In this document: positions 1 through 8,965 of the stretch, one piece after another
Layout: every line of letters starts with the position of its first letter
Numbering within the stretch: position 1 is the first letter of the stretch
From: Candidatus Alkanophaga volatiphilum
GTDB lineage: Archaea; Halobacteriota; Syntropharchaeia; Alkanophagales; B39-G2
Reading direction: 5' to 3'
Assembly: GCA_029259545.1 (NCBI GenBank)
Contig: JAPHEE010000009.1
Span: forward strand, 2,575 to 56,763
Length of the DNA stretch: 54,189 nucleotides
Program-made: the position numbers and the translations under genes
Notes under the pieces: generated by a model
What the model was told of the DNA's origin: nothing
Seen by the model: only the letters and a program-made list of their open reading frames with translations
The model's database searches: none

Positions 1-277
1 TAAAGGATAAAAGTTACGAGGAGTTTAAAAATAATCGTATGCTTCAGGATGCTGTTATAAGGGAGATTGAGATAATTGGTGAGGCCGCTAAAAATCTTTC
101 AAAGGAGTTCAGGAGCAAACATCCAGATATACCATGGAGACAAATAGCTGGCATGAGGGATAAGCTGATACATATGGATATTTTGGAGTGGATTTGGACG
201 CTGTATGGGATACAGCAACGAGAGATATCCCATCATTGAAAAGAGAACTACAGGAAATCATAAAAAGGAGGAGATAA
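1..277 (+). pseudogene. HepT-like (DUF86/HEPN) toxin, 5' end outside window, frameshifted
   Basis: Frame upstream of the track ORF reads KDKSYEEFKNNRMLQDAVIREIEIIGEAAKNLSKEFRSKHPDIPWRQIAGMRDKLIH; after ~position 174 the family-typical tail GYFGVDLDAVWDTATRDIPSLKRELQEIIKRRR* continues in another frame. Confidence 0.8.
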
Positions 278-423
278 AATGAGCGGGGTTCGGGACTCTC
301 GCAATCCTTCGGATTGCTCGGTGCTGACGCACTCGGACAACATGGGATATGTGACTTGTTCACGCCTTTTGCATAAGGCTGCTGCCCTTCCCGTCGCCGC
401 TTTTCCTCACCCGCGAAGCAAGA

Positions 424-430
424 TTATAAA
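424..430 (+). promoter_or_regulatory. putative TATA box of pyrD (leaderless spacing)
   Basis: TTATAAA about 25 nt upstream of the ATG at 452. Confidence 0.45.
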
Positions 431-451
431 GGGCTCGTTAATCTTAAAGCG

Positions 452-1363
452 ATGTCCTTGGAGGTGCGGCTGTGCGGCGTCAGGCTGCGGAACCCGACGG
501 TTCTCGCCGCTGGCGTCTTGGGAACGAGCCCTCACATTCTAAAAAGGGTTTACGACGCAGGCGCCGGTGCGGTCACGACGAAGTCCATCGGACCGAGGGA
601 GCGGGAGGGACATCCGAACCCTGTCGTCGTGGAGTTCGAGTGCGGGCTTCTGAACGCCGTCGGGTTGCCGTCGCCGCCGCTTGAGGAGAGTGTGGAGAAT
701 CTGCGCAGAGCCGTGAAGCTTGTGAAAGGATCGGTGATCGCAAGCATCTACGGCGAGACCGCCGCCGACTTCAGACATGTCGCATCGCTCGTCTCTGAAG
801 CGGAGCCGGCGATGGTCGAACTCAACATTTCCTGCCCGAACGTTGAAGGACGCATCCCCGCGTTGAACCCTGCGGAGAGCGCCAAAATCGTCGGCGCCGT
901 CAGGGACGTTGTAAAGCAGCCGCTAATCGTGAAGTTAAGCCCAACGGACACCTTCACGATAAAGGAGGTGGCGAGGGCGGTCGTGGACGCCGGCGCCGAC
1001 GTCATAGCCGCCGTTAATACGATGCCGGCGATGGTCATCGACGTCGATTTCGGGCGTCCGGTGCTCTCGAACAGGAGGGGGGGCATGAGCGGCGCCGCCC
1101 TCCGCCCGATAGCGGTGCGCTGCGTCTACGACATTTACGAGGAGGTTGCGGATGCGAACGTCCCGATAATAGGCATAGGCGGCGTCAGTTCCGGTAGGGA
1201 TGCCTTAGAAATGATGATGGCGGGCGCGAGCGCCGTCGGCGTCGGAACCGCCGTCCTTAAAGGGCTTGACGTATTCAAACGCATATTAGCCGAAATGGAG
1301 GAGTTTTTGGAAAAGCGATGCCTTTCATTGGCTGAGGTCGTAGGGATGGCGCACGGTAGGTAG
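452..1363 (+). CDS. pyrD: dihydroorotate dehydrogenase B catalytic subunit
   Basis: LRNPTVLAAGVLG, NISCPNVEG, PLIVKLSPT, IPIIGIGGVSSGRDALEMMMAGASAVGVGTA motifs. Confidence 0.95.
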   Translation: MSLEVRLCGVRLRNPTVLAAGVLGTSPHILKRVYDAGAGAVTTKSIGPREREGHPNPVVVEFECGLLNAVGLPSPPLEESVENLRRAVKLVKGSVIASIYGETAADFRHVASLVSEAEPAMVELNISCPNVEGRIPALNPAESAKIVGAVRDVVKQPLIVKLSPTDTFTIKEVARAVVDAGADVIAAVNTMPAMVIDVDFGRPVLSNRRGGMSGAALRPIAVRCVYDIYEEVADANVPIIGIGGVSSGRDALEMMMAGASAVGVGTAVLKGLDVFKRILAEMEEFLEKRCLSLAEVVGMAHGR

Positions 1364-1374
1364 GGGCGGCGAAG

Positions 1375-2163
1375 ATGGCGAGGGCGAAGCCGAGAGCCGC
1401 AAGGGTCGAGAGGATCGTGGTGGAAAACGCAAGAGTGAAAACCTTCATGTTCGATCTGGAGCTGGAGGCGGAGCCCGGGCAATTCATTATGCTCTGGCTG
1501 CCTGGCGTCGACGAGAAGCCGTTTACGCTGAGCTACATGCCGAAAGTGGGCGTGAGCGTCGCAAGGGTTGGCGCCTTCACGCAAAGGCTGCATGAGATCC
1601 GCGAAGGCGAAATGTTGGGTATAAGAGGACCTTATGGGCGCGGCTTCAGTCTTTCAAGCTCGGACGCCGACGTTTGCTTGGTTGCCGGTGGCGTCGGCGC
1701 CGCGGCACTCGCCCCGCTGGCGGAGACGCTGAAAGCGTCGGGAGCGAAAATAACGACGGTACTCGGAGCTAAAAGCGCATCAGAAATACTTTTCGAGAAT
1801 AGATTCTTGGCATGCGGCGAGGTGCTTGTGTGTACTGACGACGGCTCCAAGGGCAGAAGAGGGTCTGCAACCGCTTTGTTCTCGAAACTGCTTGAAAGCC
1901 GGGACTTCGACGCCGTCTACGCCTGCGGACCCGAGCTTATGATATATGAGGTTGCGAGGTTGTGCGAGGAGCGTGGCATAAAAATGCAGGCTGCCGTCGA
2001 ACGCTACATGAAATGCGGCATCGGAATCTGCGGCAGCTGCGTGCTCAATGGACGTCGTGTGTGCGTCGAAGGTCCGGTCTTCGACGGCAAAACCCTTCTC
2101 ATGAGCGAAGAATTCGCAAGCGTGCGCAGGGAACGCTCCGGACGCCTGACGCGTGTCCAGTAG
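1375..2163 (+). CDS. pyrK: dihydroorotate dehydrogenase electron transfer subunit
   Basis: FAD/NAD-binding reductase fold; C-terminal MKCGIGICGSC...RVCVEGPVF 2Fe-2S motif; adjacent to pyrD. Confidence 0.92.
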   Translation: MARAKPRAARVERIVVENARVKTFMFDLELEAEPGQFIMLWLPGVDEKPFTLSYMPKVGVSVARVGAFTQRLHEIREGEMLGIRGPYGRGFSLSSSDADVCLVAGGVGAAALAPLAETLKASGAKITTVLGAKSASEILFENRFLACGEVLVCTDDGSKGRRGSATALFSKLLESRDFDAVYACGPELMIYEVARLCEERGIKMQAAVERYMKCGIGICGSCVLNGRRVCVEGPVFDGKTLLMSEEFASVRRERSGRLTRVQ

Positions 2164-2164
2164 A

Positions 2165-3232
2165 TCATATAGCTCCGGCTCTTTCTAACTCTTTTATGCG
2201 TTCCTCGTCGTAAAGCAGTGAAGATAATACCTCTTTCGTGTGCTCGCCGAGCTTTGGAACCTTCCCCACATCAGGACGCAAACCTGCGAATTTTAGTGGG
2301 ATCCCTTGCGCTCTCACACCCCTTTGCGGGCTGGAAGCCTCTAGGGGAGGAAAGCCCCCGAAACATTTTTATTCCTTCTAACTTTTATCGATGATGCCCA
2401 ACGGCATGTCCGTTGGGCGGATGGGTCCCTGACCGGCCGAGCTGATGCGTCTCCGCAAGCCGCCCGTCCCGTGTCGGAACCTCGCCCCGGCGGGAGGCAG
2501 GTCAGCTTCCCTAACCTTGGGTAGCGGCGACGTGCGGGCGCATTTGAAGACGTCAGCGACCGTGTTTATGGAAGCTGCGGGCACGCCGTGCCGCAGAGCG
2601 TCTCCACGACTTCGTCTCGCGTTCGCGCGCCCGCGTCCACTCCTCGATGATGGGTTTCAAGAGGCTCTCAAAGTTGCGATATCGATCTTCAAGCGTCTGG
2701 ACCTTGGATGATTTACTAAGTCCTCCCCCTATCGCTCGGCAAAAACGCTCCCAGATGGTCTGAGATGCCGCTGTTATGATCACTAAGCCGTCTTTCGACT
2801 CAAAGGCGTATGGTGCGATCAAAGGAACTCCAATGCCGCTAGGTCCCGGAACTTCGCCCGTCCACTCATAGATTGCAATTTCTCTGTACATGAGGTAGAC
2901 CATGCTGTCGTACATCGCGACGGCGACGTGCTGCCCCTCGCCTGTGATATTGCGGAAGCGGGGCGCCGCGAGTATCGCAGACGCCATGAGCGTCGCCGGA
3001 AATATATCGCCGATGCTGGGTCCAACCTTCACGGGCAGCCCGCCCCTTGGGACCCGTGATGCGGGGAGCACGTCCTTATGCCCGAAACCCGTGATCGTCG
3101 CGTATATGATTCTCGGGTTCACCTGCCTCAGCATTAATGACCTCAGCACCAAGATTTACGAGGAGCATCGTGCAAAACGGCCCTGCGAGGAACCCTGTAG
3201 GGTCTAATACTCTTAACCTTCAAGTGTTTCAT
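2165..3232 (-). pseudogene. CaiB/BaiF family III CoA-transferase pseudogene
   Basis: N-terminal GFLAGPFCTMLLVNLGAEVI, central NPRIIYATITGFG/GEGQHVAVAMYDSMVYLM, and C-terminal GIPLKFAGLRPDVGKVPKLGEHTKEVLSSLLYDEERIKELERAGAI* lie in different frames with an internal deletion and an inserted ~200-bp element. Confidence 0.85.
2311..2507 (+). repeat. dispersed ~200-bp element, copy A (inserted in CoA-transferase pseudogene)
   Basis: Reverse complement closely matches 20758-20957; e.g. CCGTCCCGTGTCGGAACCTCGCCCCGGCGGGAGGCAGGTCAGCT shared. Confidence 0.85.
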
Positions 3233-3264
3233 AGTACTACTCTAACAACCATAGTAACAGAAAA

Positions 3265-3339
3265 TAGCGGGGGGTGGATTCGAACCACCGATCTCCGGGT
3301 TATGAGCCCGGCGGGATTTCCTGACTACCCCACCCCGCT
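3265..3339 (-). tRNA. tRNA-Met (CAT), initiator type
   Basis: AGCGGGGTGGGGTAG...GGGCTCATAACCC...GGTTCGAATCC...CCCCGCT cloverleaf; archaeal initiator features. Confidence 0.9.
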
Positions 3340-3390
3340 GTTTATACTTATGGAAAAGTTCATATAAAACCTTTACGTCATTCTCTGTGA

Positions 3391-3464
3391 GGGCCGGTAG
3401 CTCAGCCAGGAAGAGCGGCAGGCTCTTAACCTGTTGGTCGGGGGTTCAAATCCCTCCCGGCCCG
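3391..3464 (+). tRNA. tRNA-Lys (CTT)
   Basis: GGGCCGG...CAGG CTCTTAA CCTG...GGTTCAAATCC...CCGGCCC. Confidence 0.93.
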
Positions 3465-3596
3465 CTTTTCCGTCGCAACTTCTTGATAAAAGCTACATAG
3501 TGCCGTAGTAATCGTAAAGCAGTTTTGAGTAAAAACATATAAACAACTTCTGCCAATCCCTTTCGACCCTTCCTCGGTAGGGCAGGAGTTGGGAAA

Positions 3597-4265
3597 ATGC
3601 ATGGCGGCCATCCTGAGGTGCATCCTGAGGTGGTAACATTAGAAAAAGATATCCTAAAGAGGAACGAAGAGCTCGCATCGCAGGTTCACGAGATGCTGGA
3701 GAGGAGCGGCGTGCGGGCGTTCGACATCATGGGCAGCGTGGGCTCCGGGAAGACGACGATCATAGAGCGGCTTGTCGAGATGCTGAAGGCGGAGGGCGTG
3801 CGTTGCGGCGCCATCACCGGCGACGTCGCCGGCGACTGCGACTACCAGCGTCTCGTGCGGCACGGCGTCCCTGCAAAGAACATAAACACCGGAAAGCAGT
3901 GCCATCTCGACGCGCATCTCATACTGCACGCCCTCGAAGATTTCGACCTGAGCGGAATAGACGTGCTCTTCATAGAAAACGTCGGGAACTTGGTCTGTCC
4001 TGCGGACTTTCCGTTAGGCACGGAGAAGCGGGTCGTCGTGATTTCGGTAACTGAGGGCGACGACATCGTGCGTAAGCACCCTCTCATCTTCCAACTCGCG
4101 GACATCGTCGTGCTCAACAAGATAGACTTGGCAGAGTTCGTGGGCGTCGAGCCGCAAAGGGTTGTCGAAGACTATTTCAAAATCTCACCGAACGGCAGGA
4201 TCTTCCTCACGAACGCAAAGAGCGGCGAAGGACTGGTGGAACTCAAAAATGCGTTGCTTTCTTGA
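3597..4265 (+). CDS. hypB: hydrogenase nickel incorporation GTPase HypB
   Basis: MGSVGSGKTTIIERL P-loop, GDVAGDCDYQRL, FIENVGNLVCPADF, LNKIDL. Confidence 0.95.
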   Translation: MHGGHPEVHPEVVTLEKDILKRNEELASQVHEMLERSGVRAFDIMGSVGSGKTTIIERLVEMLKAEGVRCGAITGDVAGDCDYQRLVRHGVPAKNINTGKQCHLDAHLILHALEDFDLSGIDVLFIENVGNLVCPADFPLGTEKRVVVISVTEGDDIVRKHPLIFQLADIVVLNKIDLAEFVGVEPQRVVEDYFKISPNGRIFLTNAKSGEGLVELKNALLS

Positions 4266-4289
4266 TCTGAGATGAGGCTCGATTGAGAA

Positions 4290-5378
4290 ATGCTGTTCAG
4301 ATTCAGGGATTCGGCGGTCGCAAGGAAAATTGTAGAGCGGCTTAAGGAGATGCGTCTGGACATTCGGGTGATGCACGTATGCGGGACGCATCAGGATACG
4401 CTCGTGCGTTTCGGGCTTGATGAGGTCTTTCAAAGCGTGGGCGTGGAGGTGCGGCAGGGTCCCGGCTGCCCGGTCTGCGTGACCACGCCCTTCGAGATAG
4501 AGCAGGCGACGACGCTGGCTCGCTGCGGAAAGACCATAGCGACGTTCGGCGACATGGCACCAGTTCCATCGGTGAGCGGCTCGCTCTTGGACGCTCGTGC
4601 GGAGGGCTGCGACGTCCGCATCGTCTACAGCGTCGAGGAAGCCGTGCGGATCGCAGAGCGGGAGCCGCAGCGTGACGTCGTGTTTTTTGCTGTCGGTTTC
4701 GAGACCACGGCGCCGACGACCGCCGCCGCTCTCCTGAGCGAGCCGCCCTCGAACTTCTACGTGCTTTCCGCTCATCGCTTAATACCACCAGCGATGGAAG
4801 CCTTGTTAAAGCTCGGCGAGCTCCGCATCGACGGCTTCATAAACCCAGGGCACGTCTCTACAATCATCGGAACTAAGCCCTATGAGCATATTTCTACCAG
4901 ATATAAGGTGCCGCAAGTCGTTGCTGGCTTTGAGCCTCTAGATTTAATGATGGGCGTTTACATGCTCGCACGCCAGATAAAAGAGGGGCGGTGCGAAGTT
5001 GAAAACGAATATTCGAGGGTTGTCAGACCGGAAGGCAACGTCAGAGCACAGAAAATGATGCGAGAGGTGTTCAAAGTTGTCACCGTGAATTGGCGAGGAC
5101 TTTCTGAAATTCCAGAGAGCGGGCTCTCGCTACGCCGCAGCTTCGAGGAGCACGACGCCCTGAAGGTCTTCGAGGATGAGCTTAAAGAGTTGTCAGAACG
5201 CAAATCCGAGTTCAAGGAGCCTGCGGGCTGCCGCTGCGGCGAAATTCTGCGAGGCTTGATCTATCCCAAGGAGTGTCCGCTGTTCGCAAGGCGGTGTACC
5301 CCCGAAAGCCCGGTCGGACCCTGCATGGTTTCGAGGGAGGGGAGTTGCAACATATTTTACAAGTACGGGCGGAAATAG
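4290..5378 (+). CDS. hypD: hydrogenase expression/formation protein HypD
   Basis: MHVCGTHQDTLVRFGL, GPGCPVCVTT, GFETTAPTTA, C-terminal cysteines. Confidence 0.96.
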   Translation: MLFRFRDSAVARKIVERLKEMRLDIRVMHVCGTHQDTLVRFGLDEVFQSVGVEVRQGPGCPVCVTTPFEIEQATTLARCGKTIATFGDMAPVPSVSGSLLDARAEGCDVRIVYSVEEAVRIAEREPQRDVVFFAVGFETTAPTTAAALLSEPPSNFYVLSAHRLIPPAMEALLKLGELRIDGFINPGHVSTIIGTKPYEHISTRYKVPQVVAGFEPLDLMMGVYMLARQIKEGRCEVENEYSRVVRPEGNVRAQKMMREVFKVVTVNWRGLSEIPESGLSLRRSFEEHDALKVFEDELKELSERKSEFKEPAGCRCGEILRGLIYPKECPLFARRCTPESPVGPCMVSREGSCNIFYKYGRK

Positions 5379-5412
5379 GGTATGCCGCTTGCGGCGTGGT
5401 GGGGGATGTCTG

Positions 5413-6963
5413 ATGGAAAAGCTTCCGTGGTGGAACGATGCCCAGAAGGCGTTAGCGGATGAAGTTGAGCGTTTCGCCGACGAAATAACGCTGCGTGCGC
5501 AGGAGCTTGTATGGCGTCGTAAATATCCTGTGGAAATAATAAAAGAGACGGGGAAGCGAGGATGGCTCGGCACGATACTCCCGGAAGAATACGGCGGCTC
5601 CCCGGAGACGGGCTTCACGGGCTCCTGCATCGTCCTAGAAGAGCTTTCGAGGGTGAGCTTGGCAGGTATGCACTGCATCGTGCACCTGTGCGACGAATAC
5701 ATGCTGCTGAAGCACGGCAGCGACGAGCTGAAGGAGGAGTTCCTGCCGAGGATGGCACGTGGCGACCTCATCGGCGCTTTGGTGGTGACGGAGCCCTACG
5801 TCGGGAACGACGCCGCCGCCATCGAGACCGTCGCCCGTAAGGAGGGCGATGAGTACGTGCTGGAGGGCAAGAAGCGTTTCATAAGCGGCGTCGGCGTTTC
5901 CGACGTCTACTTCGTGCTTGCGAGGACGAGCGACGAGCCAGAGGCGGTGCGCCGCCACGAGCACCTGAGCATGTTCGTCGTCGAGCGGGGGGCTGAGGGC
6001 TTCCACGTCGAGCGGGTCAACGAGCTCACGGGCTTCGACAACATATACAATGCGTACTTGGACCTTGATGGCGTGCGGGTGCCCGCCGACCGTATGATAG
6101 GCGAAGAGGGCGAGGGCTGGCGCGTCCTCATGACGATGGCGAATTACGAGCGGCTTCTGGCGTCCGCAGTCCCCCTCGGCATGATGCGGGAGGCGCTCCG
6201 CTATGCAATCTTCCACATGAGCCGCCGTGTCCAGTTCGGGCAGCCGACGCTCGCCCTCCCGACGAACCAGTTCAAGGTTGCGGACATGCTCATGCGGTAT
6301 CACGCCGCCCGCCTCATGACGTACCACGCCGCTTACCTCTTCGACCTCGGCAAGGAGCCGATAATCGAGGTGGCGGCTGCCCGCTGCTTCAACGCCGACC
6401 TCGCATTCAGAGTCTTCGAAGACGCCACGCAGTGCATGGGCGGCGACGGCGTCACCAAGTTCTACCCGGTCGAAGCCTTCGTCCGCAACGGGAAGATCGG
6501 ACAGCTCGCCCCGACCACGACGGACATTATGAAGGTCGTCGTCTTCAGGTTCGGATTGAGAGCGTGGGCGGACGCCCTCCGCCCGCCCCGCCGCAAGATC
6601 CACGACGAGCTGAAGGTGCCGGTCACCGTCGGCTACTACGGCGACGGCGCCGCCGCAGCAGAGAAAGAAAAAGCCGAGGGGCGCAGCATCACCGAGGACG
6701 ACGTGCTGAACGCCCTCGCCGAGAACTATAAGGTGAACCCCGGGCTCTACATGCACCGCAACGATCTCAAGGAGGAGCTCGGCGTGGACGACGATAAACT
6801 CGACGCGCTTCTGACGGCGCTCGAAAGCAAGGGGCTTGCGACGCTCTACCGCCGGAAGGGTAGGATAGAGCTTGCGAGAGCCACATTCAAGGGGCTGAAA
6901 GCTGCGAAGGTCGAGGAATACCGGTGGTTCCCCGAATGGGTTGACACGGAGCACATGTTCTGA
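5413..6963 (+). CDS. acyl-CoA dehydrogenase family protein with C-terminal extension
   Basis: GALVVTEPYVGNDAAAIETVARKEGDEYVLEGKKRFIS...RVQFGQP...QCMGGDGVTKFYPVE; start chosen at MEKLPWW (track ORF starts 5389). Confidence 0.9.
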   Translation: MEKLPWWNDAQKALADEVERFADEITLRAQELVWRRKYPVEIIKETGKRGWLGTILPEEYGGSPETGFTGSCIVLEELSRVSLAGMHCIVHLCDEYMLLKHGSDELKEEFLPRMARGDLIGALVVTEPYVGNDAAAIETVARKEGDEYVLEGKKRFISGVGVSDVYFVLARTSDEPEAVRRHEHLSMFVVERGAEGFHVERVNELTGFDNIYNAYLDLDGVRVPADRMIGEEGEGWRVLMTMANYERLLASAVPLGMMREALRYAIFHMSRRVQFGQPTLALPTNQFKVADMLMRYHAARLMTYHAAYLFDLGKEPIIEVAAARCFNADLAFRVFEDATQCMGGDGVTKFYPVEAFVRNGKIGQLAPTTTDIMKVVVFRFGLRAWADALRPPRRKIHDELKVPVTVGYYGDGAAAAEKEKAEGRSITEDDVLNALAENYKVNPGLYMHRNDLKEELGVDDDKLDALLTALESKGLATLYRRKGRIELARATFKGLKAAKVEEYRWFPEWVDTEHMF

Positions 6964-6990
6964 TTTCTCCCTTCTGATTTCTCCCAACCC

Positions 6991-7563
6991 ATGAGGAGCA
7001 GGAGGATAGTAGTGGCAATTACGGGCGCGAGCGGCGTGATTTACGGGATCAGGCTGCTGGAGGTGCTGAAGGAGGAGCGGGTGGAAACCATCCTCATAGT
7101 CTCAGAGACCGCAAAAAAGCTGATACCACTAGAGACGAGCTTCGGGGTAGAAGATGTCTACGGGCTCGCATCACAAGTTTACGAGAACGACGAGCTGACG
7201 GCGGAGGTCAGCAGCGGCACCGCCGAGTACGACGGCGCCGTCATCATACCCTGCAGCATGAAGACGCTCGGCTGCATCGCCGCCGGCATCTCGGCGACGC
7301 TCATCACGAGGGTTGCGGAGGTCTGCCTCAAGGAGGGGCGCAAGCTCGTGCTCGTGCCCCGGGAGACGCCCCTGAACGCAATACATCTCGAAAACATGCT
7401 CACGCTGCGGCGTGCCGGCGCCGTCATCCTGCCGGCGTGCCCCGCCTTCTACCACCGCCCGGAAAAAATTTCAGAACTCGTGGATTTCATCGTCATGAGG
7501 GTTTTGGACGCGCTCGGCGTGCGGAGCGAGCTCGTCCCCCGCTGGGGAAAATGCATTTTGTAA
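6991..7563 (+). CDS. ubiX: UbiX-like flavin prenyltransferase
   Basis: VVAITGASGVIYGIRLLEVL, IIPCSMKTLGCIAAGIS, LVPRETPLNAIHLENML. Confidence 0.92.
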   Translation: MRSRRIVVAITGASGVIYGIRLLEVLKEERVETILIVSETAKKLIPLETSFGVEDVYGLASQVYENDELTAEVSSGTAEYDGAVIIPCSMKTLGCIAAGISATLITRVAEVCLKEGRKLVLVPRETPLNAIHLENMLTLRRAGAVILPACPAFYHRPEKISELVDFIVMRVLDALGVRSELVPRWGKCIL

Positions 7564-7629
7564 AGGTCAAATTTATTTGATGAAGCGGGGGCGGCGGGCG
7601 GGGCGCCATCCAAGCCTCGTGCGGGGCGT

Positions 7630-8511
7630 CTACTTGTAAACTGAAAACTCCCGGAGCAGCGACGTCCGCGGCACGAGCCCCACGGGCTTCCCGTTCTGCA
7701 TCACGAGGAGGCTCCCGACCCCGTAGCGGTTCACGAGCTGCACCGCCTCGTACACGGAGCGGTCGCCCTCGATGGTTATCAGCTTCTTCTTCGCCAAGTC
7801 CTTCGCCTTTATGTTGAGCTTCCCGCTGGCTATCGCCTTGCAAATGTCCTTAAACGAGAGAATTCCTATTATCTCGTCGTTTTTCGTCACCACCGCCCTG
7901 TCCACATTGTTCTTCAGCAGGATCCTCGATGCCTCTTGGATGGTAGCGGTCGCCGGCACCTTCACCAAGTCCCCCTCCACGTACTCTATGACCTTCTTCT
8001 TCGGGAGCGATATTATGCTCATGATGTTGCATATCACCACGTTCTCGATGTCGTCCCTGCCGACGACCTCCCCTTTCAGCACCACCTTGTTCACCGGCGT
8101 CGGTCCCACCTCGATGATATCGCCGGCGTCGAAGTCCTTGATGTCCCCTATCATCTTGATGTGCGCCGTGCAAACCTCCGGGTGCCGGACCATTTTGAAC
8201 TCTATCTCCTCGACGGTCACGCCGTCCACCGGCTTGCCGTTCCTTGATACGGGCACCGGCGCCTCCTTCTCAGTACTGACCTCTAGGACCTCGTAGGCTT
8301 TTCCGGTGGCTTTGTACCCGCCTTTCGGTCCAGGAACCCCCTCCACGAGCCCGAGGGACTTCAGCGTCTGCATCTGGTTTCTGATGGTGCCGGGGTTGCG
8401 TCCGATGAGCGCCGCTATCTCCTCGCCACGAATCGCACGCCCCTCCCGCCTATATAGGCTGATAAGCGAGAGCAGTATCTGCTTCTGGATCGGCGTCAGC
8501 TCTATCGCCAT
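7630..8511 (-). CDS. winged-HTH plus tandem CBS domain transcriptional regulator
   Basis: N-terminal HTH (AALIGRNPGTIRNQMQTLKSLGLVEG) and C-terminal CBS repeats. Confidence 0.85.
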   Translation of the reverse strand: MAIELTPIQKQILLSLISLYRREGRAIRGEEIAALIGRNPGTIRNQMQTLKSLGLVEGVPGPKGGYKATGKAYEVLEVSTEKEAPVPVSRNGKPVDGVTVEEIEFKMVRHPEVCTAHIKMIGDIKDFDAGDIIEVGPTPVNKVVLKGEVVGRDDIENVVICNIMSIISLPKKKVIEYVEGDLVKVPATATIQEASRILLKNNVDRAVVTKNDEIIGILSFKDICKAIASGKLNIKAKDLAKKKLITIEGDRSVYEAVQLVNRYGVGSLLVMQNGKPVGLVPRTSLLREFSVYK

Positions 8512-8611
8512 TTCGCGCCTGTCCTCCCAATGCGTCGATTAATAGTTAAGATTCGGTCAGGTTAAGATTGAGTCCCGCAGGTTATAAATGTTGGGTTGCA
8601 AGGGGCATATA

Positions 8612-8910
8612 TGAGGGGGCACGAGGCACCGTCGTGACGCTCCGCACCGAGTACATCCCATTGCTAAGGCACCGTCCCGATGTTTCAACGCCGACGGCGT
8701 GAGCCAATTGGAGGGCGGTGGGTCGAATGCCACTTGGGCGTGTCAGCAGCGCCCTGGGGGTTTGCAGTGATCGCTGCGCCACTCCATACGAGGCGACCCG
8801 CACGGGCTAGCTGACGCAGCCCTCGACGGGAGCCGCCCCCAGTCACGTGGTTCGGCGAGCGAGTGTCATAGCCGCAGGCGTCCCCCGGCGCCCTCAGCCC
8901 CACCCCCACG
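8612..8910. other. GC-rich intergenic region with candidate structured RNA
   Basis: TTATAAAT at 8582-8589 just upstream; multiple complementary helices visible (see findings). Confidence 0.35.
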
Positions 8911-8965
8911 TTAAAGGCTTAAAAAGGGAGAGCCGCTTTCGTCCCCACAGCTAAGGGGTGGTAGG

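Noticed and set aside
279-542. 87-aa ORF after the HepT pseudogene
   Set aside because: Overlaps pyrD and the hairpin motif; no protein-like composition.
5635-6987. 450-aa minus-strand ORF
   Set aside because: Antisense shadow of the acyl-CoA dehydrogenase; His/Val/Glu/Arg-rich composition typical of high-GC3 antisense frames.
8612-8910. RNase P RNA or SRP RNA
   Set aside because: Signature sequences (GAGGAAAGTCC; GGAAGGGAGCA) were not found on either strand, so I kept it only as an unnamed candidate.
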